A stretch of DNA of 8,788 nucleotides from Dehalococcoidales bacterium (GCA_016926695.1 JAFGOB010000185.1:1-8788), one strand, 5' to 3'; positions 1-6,798 are shown, numbered from the stretch's first letter. Numbers and translations: made by a program. Notes: a model not told the origin generated them from the letters alone.

Positions 1-55
1 AAAAAACTGGTATTCGAACGAAATTAGATTCACAATATTGAGACTTCGAGCGTAG

Positions 56-823
56 ATGCTTAATATCAACTTTTTGGAAGATCCGTTGAAACAGTCAAGG
101 GAAAACGCTCTCCAGGTGGAAGCCCTGACCAGTCTGAACAAAGCCAAGAGCGAAATGCTTTCGAATGTGGCCCATGAACTGCGAACTCCGCTGGCTTCAA
201 TCAAAGGATTCATAGAAACATTGATTGAGCCGGATGTGAAATGGAGCAAAAAGGAACAAGTGGAGTTCCTGACAGAGGCCAACAAAGAAGTGGATACTCT
301 GAACCAGTTAATCCGGGACCTGCTGGATGTGTCCCGGCTTGAGGCGGGAAAAATGAGGCTGGATCAACATTACTACAGACTGGCTGATGTGCTGGAATCC
401 ATCAAAGCCAGGCTGTCCATACTCACTACCAAGCACACTCTAACAGTTAAACTACCCGACAGACTGCCAGAGGTTTTGGTTGATAAGTCAAGGCTGGCAC
501 AGGTTATTACCAACCTGGTTGACAATGCCACCAAGTTCTCTCCTCAGGGCAGCCCGATCACAATAGAAGCTCAAAAAAAGGGCAGCGACCTGATTGTAAG
601 TATCACTGACAGGGGCATAGGAATGACGCCAGAAACGATAGAAAAGCTTTTCAATCGTTTTTACCGGGCGGAACAATCGAACATTATCAAAACTAGAGGC
701 ATGGGCCTGGGCCTTTCCATTTGCAGGGGTATTATCGAAGCTCACCACGGAAAAATCCAGGTTGAAAGCAGGGTAGGACAGGGTACAAAATTCAGCTTTA
801 ATATTCCTCTATCTCCGCAGTAA
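56..823 (+). CDS. Sensor-less histidine kinase core (HisKA + HATPase_c), possibly truncated
   Basis: This is a 255-residue histidine kinase core that would autophosphorylate with ATP and pass the phosphate to a response regulator. The dimerisation/H-box motif is NVAHELRTP with His40. The ATPase domain shows the N-box (ITNLVDNATKF, Asn153 and Asn157), G1 box DRGIGM (185-190), F-box LFNRFY and G2 box GMGLGL (215-220, with Met where Thr is usual). No PAS, GAF or membrane segment precedes it; only a coiled-coil-like linker of about 30 residues does. An in-frame TAG (53-55) sits immediately before the ATG and there is no convincing Shine-Dalgarno, so the start is uncertain. The gene may be the 3' remnant of a longer kinase. 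By eye roughly half its residues match the C-terminal core of the large kinase on the opposite strand (1215-4808), including shared IKGFIETL, DVKWS and LIRDLLD blocks. It converges on the response regulator at 843-1199. Confidence 0.85.
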   Translation: MLNINFLEDPLKQSRENALQVEALTSLNKAKSEMLSNVAHELRTPLASIKGFIETLIEPDVKWSKKEQVEFLTEANKEVDTLNQLIRDLLDVSRLEAGKMRLDQHYYRLADVLESIKARLSILTTKHTLTVKLPDRLPEVLVDKSRLAQVITNLVDNATKFSPQGSPITIEAQKKGSDLIVSITDRGIGMTPETIEKLFNRFYRAEQSNIIKTRGMGLGLSICRGIIEAHHGKIQVESRVGQGTKFSFNIPLSPQ

Positions 824-842
824 TAGGAATAGTAGCACCAAA

Positions 843-1199
843 TCAGCAATAACTCCTGATTTTTCCTAAAATTTCCTTCAATCTGAAGGGTTTTGTGACA
901 TAGTCATTAGCGCCGCTATCAAGGGATTTCTGGCTGTCTCCCTCGCCTTCACGGGCACTGAGCATAATAACCGGCACCTGGCTGTTATTCCTGATTCTGC
1001 GGCAGACTTCAAATCCGTCCATCTCCGGCATCATAATGTCCAACAATATTAGGTCCACCGTTTTCTCCGAAAGCAAGTGCAAGGCCTCAGGACCTCCCTG
1101 GACACTTAACACAGAATATCCCCGCGCTTCCAGGTTAGCTTGCAAAAATTTCCGGATGGAAGAATCATCATCAACAATCAATATTTTCCCGGACTCCAT
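843..1199 (-). CDS. Single-domain response regulator (receiver only)
   Basis: This 118-residue protein is a stand-alone CheY/Spo0F-like receiver that would accept phosphate from a histidine kinase. The acidic pocket is DDD at 10-12, the phospho-acceptor is Asp54 in LLDIMMPEMDG, the switch Ser is Ser81 (MLSAR), the aromatic switch residue is Tyr100, and the conserved lysine is Lys103 in TKPF. The protein stops right after helix 5, with no winged-helix, GGDEF, HD or other output domain, and the 19 bases to the convergent kinase contain no continuation. The start is well fixed: AAGGAGG (1208-1214) lies 8 bases upstream and directly abuts the stop codon of the large kinase. The two genes are therefore almost certainly co-transcribed and a cognate pair. 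The receiver could act in a phosphorelay or by protein-protein contact. Confidence 0.93.
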   Translation of the reverse strand: MESGKILIVDDDSSIRKFLQANLEARGYSVLSVQGGPEALHLLSEKTVDLILLDIMMPEMDGFEVCRRIRNNSQVPVIMLSAREGEGDSQKSLDSGANDYVTKPFRLKEILGKIRSYC

Positions 1200-1207
1200 T
1201 GTTTCCG

Positions 1208-1214
1208 CCTCCTT
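1208..1214 (-). promoter_or_regulatory. Ribosome binding site of the receiver gene
   Basis: On the minus strand this reads AAGGAGG, a full match to the anti-Shine-Dalgarno sequence. It lies 8 bases before the ATG at 1199 and begins immediately after the TGA (1217-1215) of the upstream kinase. This supports tight operon coupling and fixes the receiver start. Confidence 0.85.
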
Positions 1215-4200
1215 TCAAGCATTTCGTCTCGTCTTCATGGTACTGAACGGCAGGAAGAAGCTGAAAACAGACCCGCGGCCGGGCCGGCTGTCTACACATA
1301 TCTTACCATCATGCGCCTCAACAATTCCCTTGCAAATAGCCAGTCCCAGCCCCGTTCCGCGCGTCTTGCCCGAGACTACCCTTTCAGCCTGATAAAAGCG
1401 GTCGAACAGATTGGATACCACTTCATCTGGCATACCTTCTCCCCGGTCCTCCACTTCAAATACAATATAGCCGCTTTCTTGTTTCACCCTGATACTGATC
1501 TCAGTACCTTCCGCTGAGAACTTGGCGGCATTTTCTACAAGATTGGTAATCACCTGACCTATACGGTTTTTATCCATCATCACAGCGGGCAAAGAGGGAG
1601 CTACATCATAGACCAGCCTGTGTCGTGCCGTAAGCGAGGCCAGGACATTCCTGATATCCTCGAAAAGCTTGACAATACTGCTTTCCTTTCTGTCCAGCAA
1701 CATTTTCCCGGAGTCAAGCCGTGACATATCCAGCAGATCCCGTATCAAAAAGGTCAACCGGTCGGTCTCCATATTGGCTGCCGACAGGAATTCCCGCTGC
1801 TGCTTTTCACTCCATTTCACATCCTCCTCGAGGAGTGTCTCGATGAAACCCTTGATCGAGGACAGGGGTGTTCTCAGCTCATGTGAGACATTGGCCAGCA
1901 GCTCGCTTTTGGCCTTGTTTGACCGCTTGAGAGATTCCATTTCCAGCAGCCTGGCTTCAGCCTGTTTGCGTTCGGTAATATCATCCAGAATACCGTCAAT
2001 AAAAACTACCCTGCCGGTATCATTGCGTATGGCATAATCCGTAATGAAGACCTGAATCACAGCGCCGTCTTTCCTTCGAAACCTGAATTCCCCGCTGGCT
2101 TTCTCCCCGGAATTTACTACCTGCCTGATAAATTTTTTACGCTCGCTGCGGTCCACATATAAAGTGGAGACCTTCATAGTCAAAAGCTCCTTCCTGCTAT
2201 AACCGGTGATTTCTTCCATGGCCGGATTCACCTCTATAAATTTGCCAGCTCCGGATGGATCAGCCCTGAAAACACCCAGTTTTACGTTATTTACCAGGGT
2301 ACGGTACTTTGTTTCGGACCTGAGTAGTTCCTCTTCCATCAGGGACTCTTCGGTAATATCCTGGTATATCGCCTGGATGCGAGGTTGGCCGTCCCAGAGA
2401 ACCTCATTCCGGACTACCCTGAGATGCCTGATTATGCCATCTTTACGCACAATGGAGGTCTCGATCAGCGAGCTAAGGGGCTTGTTTTCCCGCCATTTCT
2501 GTTTCCTTTCAAGAAATACCCGGTAAGCCTCGGGTGTATAACGGCGGTGTATGGGAATAGCGTTGAACTCTTCGATATCCCTGACGCCAAAAATCTCCAG
2601 TAAGGCGCGGTTGGCATAGTGTGTCACGTCGTCGGTATCGAAAATACGGACTCCCATGGGAGAGTTTTCCAGCGAATTGCGGTAATTCCCCTCGCTTTTT
2701 TGCAGAGCAAGCTCGCTCTGCCTCTGACGGGTGATGTCTTTATGCTGGCAGATAGCATTGACCACCTTCCCTTTCTCATCCCGTAAAGCCGAAATCGTGA
2801 GTTCCAATACCGTCTGGACTTTCTGTTCCAGGTTAACCTGTTCTTCAAGGGATGTATGATATTCCATGGTAAAGTGGACTGTCTTTCCCTCATTAAATAC
2901 ACTCTCGACAAGGGGAAGATAGCCCTGATCAATAACCTGTCTGTCCTTTAAAACATTATATTTCCCTATAATCTCGGAGTCCGTTATTTTCATGAGTTTT
3001 CTCAGGGACTGGTTCATGCGGATAATCGTACCGACGGAGTCCGATATCCACAGCGGATTGGGTGTATTATCAATCACCGCATCCAGGAAGTCCTGCTTTT
3101 CCTGTAATTCAAGTGCGAACTGTTTAAGGGGAGTAATGTCACTGATAATCGCAAAAGCCTGATAGGGATCAGCCTCTTCAGGCCTGAACTGAGGCATGGC
3201 ATTGACCATCATCCAGCGGTAGGATTTGCCGCCATCAAGAGACAGCCCCATGACCACGTTGTTTACCGACTGGCCTGTTTTCAGCGCCTGCATGGTAGGG
3301 TGCTCTTCGGCCGGGAAGGAGGTAAAATCTTCCCGCACCACAGGCAGGTTCATATTAACAAGTTCAGGCGTATGTATCATGTCCCGGCTAACTCCCAGCA
3401 TGCGGGCGGCAGCCGGATTCAATGATATTACCTCTCCTCCTTTGGCCTGGTAGACTACACCCATATCCATATTTTCATAAAGCAGGCGGAATTTTTCTTC
3501 TGACTCCAGCAGGGCCTGCTCGGCTTCCTGTCGATAGGTTATATCTTCCCCGGAAATGATAGTACTGACAATACGCCCGTTCTCGTCTTTGACCACGGCG
3601 TTATGCCAGGAAATGGTCTTTATGGTCCCGTCCCGCGCGATCACCGGATTGACGAAATATTCCGCCTGATCGACATCGCCAGCCATGATACGGTTGAAAG
3701 CAGTCCGTACGGCCGCCTTTTCCGGTATACACAGTTCAAACCAGTCCTGCCCGGTCAACTCATGTTCGTCATAGCCCAGGATTTCGGCCGCCTTTCTGTT
3801 TACGAGCTTAATCCTTCCCTGCCGGTCCAGCACTACAATCATCACACCGGCGATCTCAAGATAGAGCCTGACTTCTTCTTCCAGTCTCCTACGCCCGTCC
3901 TCCGTCTCTATGGAACGCAAGGCAAAGGTTATGTCCGAAGCGATCTCCCGTACCAGGTCTTCGTCCTCCCCTGTAAACGTTTTTTTGCCTACTGTAACAG
4001 CCAGTATTCCGTATTTCTTCTCTTTATCAATAAGCGGCGCGTTAATCACGACCTCATCTTCACACCTGGCCGAAAGCGGACATTTCACGCATTCAGGACC
4101 CATTGTCTTGACCGTGATCAATTTTTCTTCCACCAAACAGGCCGCAGCACACCGGCAGCGGTCTATCAACCCACCGGTCTCTTCGTCTGTCAGACCCTCT

Positions 4201-4808
4201 CCTTCCCATCCGCTTTCACAAAATGATGAGACACCGCCATCTTTATCCTTAAGTACAATCCAGCAGCCGTTAATACCTCGCGTTTTCACCATCTCACGGC
4301 TGACTCCACAGAGCAAATTCCGCGGGTCTTTTTCCCGTATTATCAACTGGTTTACGTTGCGGATCGCTCTAAGCACCCGGTTAAGGTGCTCTATCCTTTC
4401 CATGTCCAGGGACAGTCTTGTCTCCAGGTCTTTGCGCTGGCTGATATCCCGTACGATCCACTGAAGATAATCCTTGCCTTCAATCCTGATCATTCTGGCA
4501 TCAACTTCAACCGGAATAGTACGTCCATCACTGGTCTGATGCAGCGATTCATATAAACATCCTCGCCTGCTCAAGCCCTGCCGCAATTGGAGGAAAAGGT
4601 CATGATACTCCTGGGGAGCTGCCATATCTTTTACGCTGATAAATGCCAGTTCACGTCGTTTATAACCGTACCGTTTTAAGGCCTTATTATTGGCTTCCAC
4701 CAGCCTTAAATCGCTATCGAAGATAAATATCATAACACCGGCATACTTGTATAACTGTTGATAGTGCTGAAGCATGGCCTCAGCAGACAGGTTGTTTTCA
4801 GTCCACAT
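1215..4808 (-). CDS. Soluble multi-PAS/GAF sensor histidine kinase
   Basis: This 1197-residue kinase has no signal peptide or transmembrane segment, so it senses in the cytosol. Approximate domain order is PAS (12-130), GAF (140-300), five further PAS domains (312-430, 435-562, 567-695, 700-822, 826-947), HisKA (965-1032) and HATPase_c (1080-1190). PAS ends are marked by repeated DIT/DIS motifs (RDISQRK, EDITYRQ, SDITPLK, KDITRQR, QDITEES, DDITERK). Kinase motifs are His976 in NVSHELRTP, N-box Asn1089/Asn1093, G1 DRGEGMP (1121-1127), F-box LFDRFY and G2 GTGLGL (1151-1156), all intact. The GAF domain carries a cysteine cluster (Cys218, 220, 224, 240, 243, 249). AAGGAG (4818-4823) lies 9 bases upstream of the ATG. 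It is the first gene of an operon with the receiver at 843-1199 and is divergent from the MFS carrier. The signal sensed cannot be deduced. Confidence 0.95.
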   Translation of the reverse strand: MWTENNLSAEAMLQHYQQLYKYAGVMIFIFDSDLRLVEANNKALKRYGYKRRELAFISVKDMAAPQEYHDLFLQLRQGLSRRGCLYESLHQTSDGRTIPVEVDARMIRIEGKDYLQWIVRDISQRKDLETRLSLDMERIEHLNRVLRAIRNVNQLIIREKDPRNLLCGVSREMVKTRGINGCWIVLKDKDGGVSSFCESGWEGEGLTDEETGGLIDRCRCAAACLVEEKLITVKTMGPECVKCPLSARCEDEVVINAPLIDKEKKYGILAVTVGKKTFTGEDEDLVREIASDITFALRSIETEDGRRRLEEEVRLYLEIAGVMIVVLDRQGRIKLVNRKAAEILGYDEHELTGQDWFELCIPEKAAVRTAFNRIMAGDVDQAEYFVNPVIARDGTIKTISWHNAVVKDENGRIVSTIISGEDITYRQEAEQALLESEEKFRLLYENMDMGVVYQAKGGEVISLNPAAARMLGVSRDMIHTPELVNMNLPVVREDFTSFPAEEHPTMQALKTGQSVNNVVMGLSLDGGKSYRWMMVNAMPQFRPEEADPYQAFAIISDITPLKQFALELQEKQDFLDAVIDNTPNPLWISDSVGTIIRMNQSLRKLMKITDSEIIGKYNVLKDRQVIDQGYLPLVESVFNEGKTVHFTMEYHTSLEEQVNLEQKVQTVLELTISALRDEKGKVVNAICQHKDITRQRQSELALQKSEGNYRNSLENSPMGVRIFDTDDVTHYANRALLEIFGVRDIEEFNAIPIHRRYTPEAYRVFLERKQKWRENKPLSSLIETSIVRKDGIIRHLRVVRNEVLWDGQPRIQAIYQDITEESLMEEELLRSETKYRTLVNNVKLGVFRADPSGAGKFIEVNPAMEEITGYSRKELLTMKVSTLYVDRSERKKFIRQVVNSGEKASGEFRFRRKDGAVIQVFITDYAIRNDTGRVVFIDGILDDITERKQAEARLLEMESLKRSNKAKSELLANVSHELRTPLSSIKGFIETLLEEDVKWSEKQQREFLSAANMETDRLTFLIRDLLDMSRLDSGKMLLDRKESSIVKLFEDIRNVLASLTARHRLVYDVAPSLPAVMMDKNRIGQVITNLVENAAKFSAEGTEISIRVKQESGYIVFEVEDRGEGMPDEVVSNLFDRFYQAERVVSGKTRGTGLGLAICKGIVEAHDGKICVDSRPGRGSVFSFFLPFSTMKTRRNA

Positions 4809-4905
4809 TATGACTTACTCCTTATTCGGGGCAAGGAAGTAAACCAGCCAAAAAACAGGTTATAGATTGTCGTATTAGATAGATATATAACAGTATATCA
4901 TATCA

Positions 4906-4911
4906 ATTATA
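4906..4911 (-). promoter_or_regulatory. Candidate -10 element for the kinase-receiver operon
   Basis: The minus strand reads TATAAT, a perfect -10 hexamer, and would give a leader of about 90 bases before the kinase ATG. No good TTGACA-like -35 is found 16-18 bases upstream, so an activator or a chance AT-rich match are both possible. Confidence 0.3.
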
Positions 4912-4953
4912 CTCCGGTATTCCGGTCAGTCCTGCCGTATCCGGTCTTGATCA

Positions 4954-4971
4954 GGGAAACTATTCCCGTAC
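4954..4971. promoter_or_regulatory. Dyad motif copy 1, possible operator
   Basis: The sequence GGGAAACTATTCCCGTAC contains the inverted repeat GGGAA-N4-TTCCC. A related 18-mer, identical at 15 positions, occurs at 6557-6574 in the gap before the aldehyde dehydrogenase. Its presence in two separate intergenic gaps of the same cluster suggests a shared regulator, but the regulator is unknown. Confidence 0.35.
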
Positions 4972-5009
4972 AATAAGCGGAACAATGGCTTCACTTCAGA
5001 ATTACTCAA

Positions 5010-5041
5010 AAAGCGCTTTCTATATACATATTAGTACTAAT
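5010..5041. promoter_or_regulatory. Pair of perfect palindromes upstream of the carrier
   Basis: AAAGCGCTTT (5010-5019) and ATTAGTACTAAT (5030-5041) are perfect palindromes with centres 21 bp apart, about two helical turns. They lie roughly 95-125 bases before the carrier start. The arrangement fits adjacent dimer sites on one face of the DNA, although their sequences differ from each other. Confidence 0.3.
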
Positions 5042-5120
5042 TACATAACAAAATGGAAATAAGGTGTTACTATTAGATGACCAATAAAAAATAGTCCTTT
5101 CGAATAATCACAAATTAGGC

Positions 5121-5126
5121 TATGAT
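5121..5126 (+). promoter_or_regulatory. Candidate -10 for the MFS gene
   Basis: TATGAT matches the -10 consensus at five of six positions. It ends 8 bases before the carrier ATG, so transcription from it would start almost at the start codon and give a leaderless or near-leaderless message. The -35 side (TTTCGA, 5098-5103) is poor, so confidence is low. Confidence 0.25.
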
Positions 5127-5134
5127 ATTTAAAG

Positions 5135-6382
5135 ATGAACACAGTTCCGGAAGACAAAAAAGCTCTCCTGTTCTATGGCTACGTAATAGTAGCGGCTGCT
5201 TTCGTCATTATTCTGATGTCTTACGGTGTACGCACGAGCTTCGGGGTTTTCTTTAAGCCCATCATCACGGAATTTGAATGGTCGCGGGGTCTTACATCAG
5301 GGGCTGTTACCCTTTCAATGTTGCTACAGGGGCTCTGGGGCATTGTCATGGGCAGAGTAAACGACCGCATAGGCTCCCGCTGGGTGGCAACCCTGTGCTG
5401 CTTGCTGCTGGGTACCGGCTTGCTGTTAATGTCCTTGACTCATAGCCCCTGGCACCTTTACCTGTTTTACGGTGTGATAGTCGGGCTTGGGATGGGAGGC
5501 ATATTTGTAGCCCTGGTTTCCACGGTAGCCAGATGGTTCCAGCACAAAAGGGGACTTATGACCGGCGTGGTCATGGCAGGCATCGGCACGGGTACACTTA
5601 TCTTTGCCCCGCTGTGCAACTGGCTGATCTCAACAATGGGATGGAAGTCATCCTGCCTTGCACTAGGTGGTTTTATCCTGGTCACCGGTACCTTGACAGC
5701 CCAGTTGCTCAGGCGTGAACCTGCCGGAATAATACCAGCCGACGCAAACAACGACCCCACATCAGGACCGAAAAAAGGCACGGCTACGGGACTGGCTTTG
5801 AAACAGGCTATCGCCACCAGCCAGTTCTGGATAATGCTCATCGTTTTTGCCTGCCTGGGATATTGTACTTTTACAATTACCGTACACCTGGTGCCTCATA
5901 TCACCGACCTCGAGATATCGGCTGCGATAGCTGCCAGTGTACTTGCAGTCACAGGGGGTGTACAGAGCCTGGGAGGAATCGTCCTGGGACTTGTAGCCGA
6001 CAGGATTCACAGCAAGAAGGTGCTCGCTATAAGCCTGGTATTGATCACAGGGCCCTTGTTCTGGCTGGTATCCATTGCATCGGTACCGGCTTTCTTTCTC
6101 TTTGCCGTTTTACACAGCTTCGGGATAGGCGGCGGGACGGCTATGGAATCAACGCTGGTGGCCGAAATATTCGGTCTCAAATCCCATGGGGTAATACTGG
6201 GCTGTATCAGTTTTGGTTTCACCGTCGGAGCCGCTGTAGGACCCTTTATAACCGGCTACCTTTTTGACCTTACCGGCAGCTATCAAACCGGATTCCTGGT
6301 TTGTGCCGCAACAGGCATCATCGGACTTATGTTAACCTTCCTCCTCAGACCTTCGCCACATGGATATTTTTCCCGGGGATGA
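5135..6382 (+). CDS. MFS transporter, oxalate/formate or monocarboxylate type
   Basis: This 415-residue integral membrane carrier has the usual MFS size and about twelve hydrophobic helices (rough spans 11-30, 53-72, 83-102, 107-130, 141-163, 171-191, 229-250, 262-286, 295-315, 317-340, 351-375, 384-404), split by a polar central loop at 192-228. The MFS signature between helices 2 and 3 is GRVNDRIGSR (73-82), with a weaker second-half echo GLVADRIHSKK (285-295). The block ARWFQHKRGLMTGVVMAGIGTG at helices 4-5, shown here only as a guide (132-153), is typical of the OFA/monocarboxylate-like branch. The likely substrate is a small organic anion, but none can be assigned. The ATG at 5135 is the first possible start after an in-frame TGA (5123-5125) and lacks a good Shine-Dalgarno. 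It is codirectional with the aldehyde dehydrogenase, 416 bases upstream of it. Confidence 0.9.
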   Translation: MNTVPEDKKALLFYGYVIVAAAFVIILMSYGVRTSFGVFFKPIITEFEWSRGLTSGAVTLSMLLQGLWGIVMGRVNDRIGSRWVATLCCLLLGTGLLLMSLTHSPWHLYLFYGVIVGLGMGGIFVALVSTVARWFQHKRGLMTGVVMAGIGTGTLIFAPLCNWLISTMGWKSSCLALGGFILVTGTLTAQLLRREPAGIIPADANNDPTSGPKKGTATGLALKQAIATSQFWIMLIVFACLGYCTFTITVHLVPHITDLEISAAIAASVLAVTGGVQSLGGIVLGLVADRIHSKKVLAISLVLITGPLFWLVSIASVPAFFLFAVLHSFGIGGGTAMESTLVAEIFGLKSHGVILGCISFGFTVGAAVGPFITGYLFDLTGSYQTGFLVCAATGIIGLMLTFLLRPSPHGYFSRG

Positions 6383-6431
6383 TATCCCTGACTGTCCTGT
6401 TTACATACGGATTTCATACTCTCCCATGGGC

Positions 6432-6455
6432 CCGGGATGCTGAAAATAGCCCCGG
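6432..6455 (+). other. Stem-loop downstream of the MFS gene
   Basis: CCGGG (6432-6436), GCT (6439-6441), loop GAAAAT, AGC (6448-6450) and CCCGG (6451-6455) form an 8-bp stem with a two-base bulge, about 50 bases after the carrier stop. There is no T-run after it, so it could end transcription only weakly or with Rho, or merely protect the 3' end. Confidence 0.3.
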
Positions 6456-6556
6456 ACAGCCTTCTACGGCATGGATCCGGTCTGATTATTTTCTCAGTCT
6501 ATCAGAAAAAATATTTTCAATCCTGCTTGCCTTCCGTCCAGGGTAAATTCCTGGTC

Positions 6557-6574
6557 GGGAACCTGTTCCGGTAC
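6557..6574. promoter_or_regulatory. Dyad motif copy 2, possible operator
   Basis: GGGAACCTGTTCCGGTAC contains GGAAC-CT-GTTCC as an inverted repeat and matches the motif at 4954-4971 at 15 of 18 positions. It lies about 100 bases upstream of the presumed transcription start of the dehydrogenase, a distance compatible with an activator site. Confidence 0.35.
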
Positions 6575-6619
6575 CCTGCCGGTAGTTATTCCGTACTATT
6601 TCAGGTAATTTACTCCTAT

Positions 6620-6660
6620 CGATATTCATTAACAAGTATGTTTTAAATATCGTGTATAAT
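6620..6660 (+). promoter_or_regulatory. Candidate promoter of the aldehyde dehydrogenase with flanking inverted repeat
   Basis: TATAAT (6655-6660) is a perfect -10, placing the start of transcription near 6667 and giving a leader of about 130 bases. The nearest -35-like word, TTAACA (6629-6634), matches five of six consensus positions but the spacer is 20 bases, too long for good basal activity. The inverted repeat CGATATT (6620-6626) / AATATCG (6646-6652) brackets that word and abuts the -10, a layout that would suit a regulator that either occludes or remodels the promoter. Confidence 0.4.
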
Positions 6661-6685
6661 AGATATGAAGTAATTGCTTAGACCG

Positions 6686-6733
6686 TTCCCTGAACCTATT
6701 CCCTCAACCCCTGAGAGGAAAGGAAGAAGGGAA
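6686..6733 (+). promoter_or_regulatory. Nested stem in the dehydrogenase leader
   Basis: An inner stem pairs TTCCCTCA (6699-6706) with TGAG-A-GGAA (6712-6720, one bulged A) around the loop ACCCC. An outer helix can pair TTCCCT (6686-6691) with AGGGAA (6728-6733) around it. It does not match any riboswitch class I recognise. It may be a regulatory leader or an mRNA-stabilising structure; a chance purine/pyrimidine match is also possible. Confidence 0.3.
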
Positions 6734-6786
6734 AAACCAGAGCATACGTTTGATAAGTCTTGAAATTCGATACCAGACAAATTTAC

Positions 6787-6792
6787 AGGAGG
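6787..6792 (+). promoter_or_regulatory. Ribosome binding site deciding the dehydrogenase start
   Basis: AGGAGG lies 6 bases before the ATG at 6799. An earlier in-frame ATG at 6760 exists but has no comparable site, so the protein is taken to begin MSFLSVL rather than 13 residues earlier. Confidence 0.85.
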
Positions 6793-6798
6793 TTTTGC

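Larger units (their letters stand above)
4809..5134. other. Divergent intergenic region between the large kinase and the MFS carrier
   Basis: These 326 bases hold no supportable gene. The sequence is AT-rich near both genes. It contains a minus-strand TATAAT (4906-4911), a cluster of CCGG-containing direct repeats (TATTCCGGTC at 4918-4927, TATCCGGTC at 4938-4946), a GGGAA-ACTA-TTCCC dyad (4954-4967) and two perfect palindromes centred 21 bp apart (5010-5019 and 5030-5041). It also holds a plus-strand TATGAT (5121-5126) just before the carrier. Control sites for both divergent genes are expected here. Confidence 0.6.
6383..6798. other. Gene-free region between the MFS carrier and the aldehyde dehydrogenase
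   Basis: No convincing protein is encoded in these 416 bases; short open frames here have no recognisable features or ribosome binding sites. The region contains an imperfect hairpin (6432-6455), a second copy of the 18-base dyad (6557-6574), an inverted repeat CGATATT/AATATCG (6620-6652), a TATAAT (6655-6660), and a structured leader (6686-6733) ending in a strong Shine-Dalgarno. The length and content argue that the dehydrogenase has its own promoter and is not simply read through from the carrier gene. Confidence 0.6.

Noticed and set aside
1..55. Possible end of another kinase upstream of the short kinase; one frame reads KTGIRTKLDSQY before a stop (TGA, 39-41).
   Set aside because: It faintly recalls the TGI motif of NarL-type kinases but is only a dozen residues at the window edge, too little to call.
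820..860. Terminator between the convergent short kinase and receiver genes.
   Set aside because: Only a four-base AGGA/TCCT pairing is visible across this short gap.
4823..4850. Sigma-54-like promoter (TGGTTTACTTCCTTGC on the minus strand) before the large kinase.
   Set aside because: The GG and GC elements are 11 bases apart instead of 10, and the start site would fall on the Shine-Dalgarno.
5098..5115. TCACA half-site suggesting Crp control of the carrier.
   Set aside because: No TGTGA partner is found at the required spacing, and a five-base word is expected by chance.
6481..6515. TCTGAT-N14-ATCAGA followed by an A/T stretch as terminator of the carrier gene.
   Set aside because: The stem is short and AT-rich with a long loop, and the following stretch is mostly A, then mixed, not a T-run.
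6301..6646. Short open frames in the gap between the carrier and the dehydrogenase.
   Set aside because: They overlap the end of the carrier gene or the gap without ribosome binding sites, domains or coding-like composition.
6760..6798. Earlier ATG at 6760 as the start of the fused dehydrogenase.
   Set aside because: The ATG at 6799 has AGGAGG at ideal spacing, while the 13 extra residues begin inside the leader without such a site.
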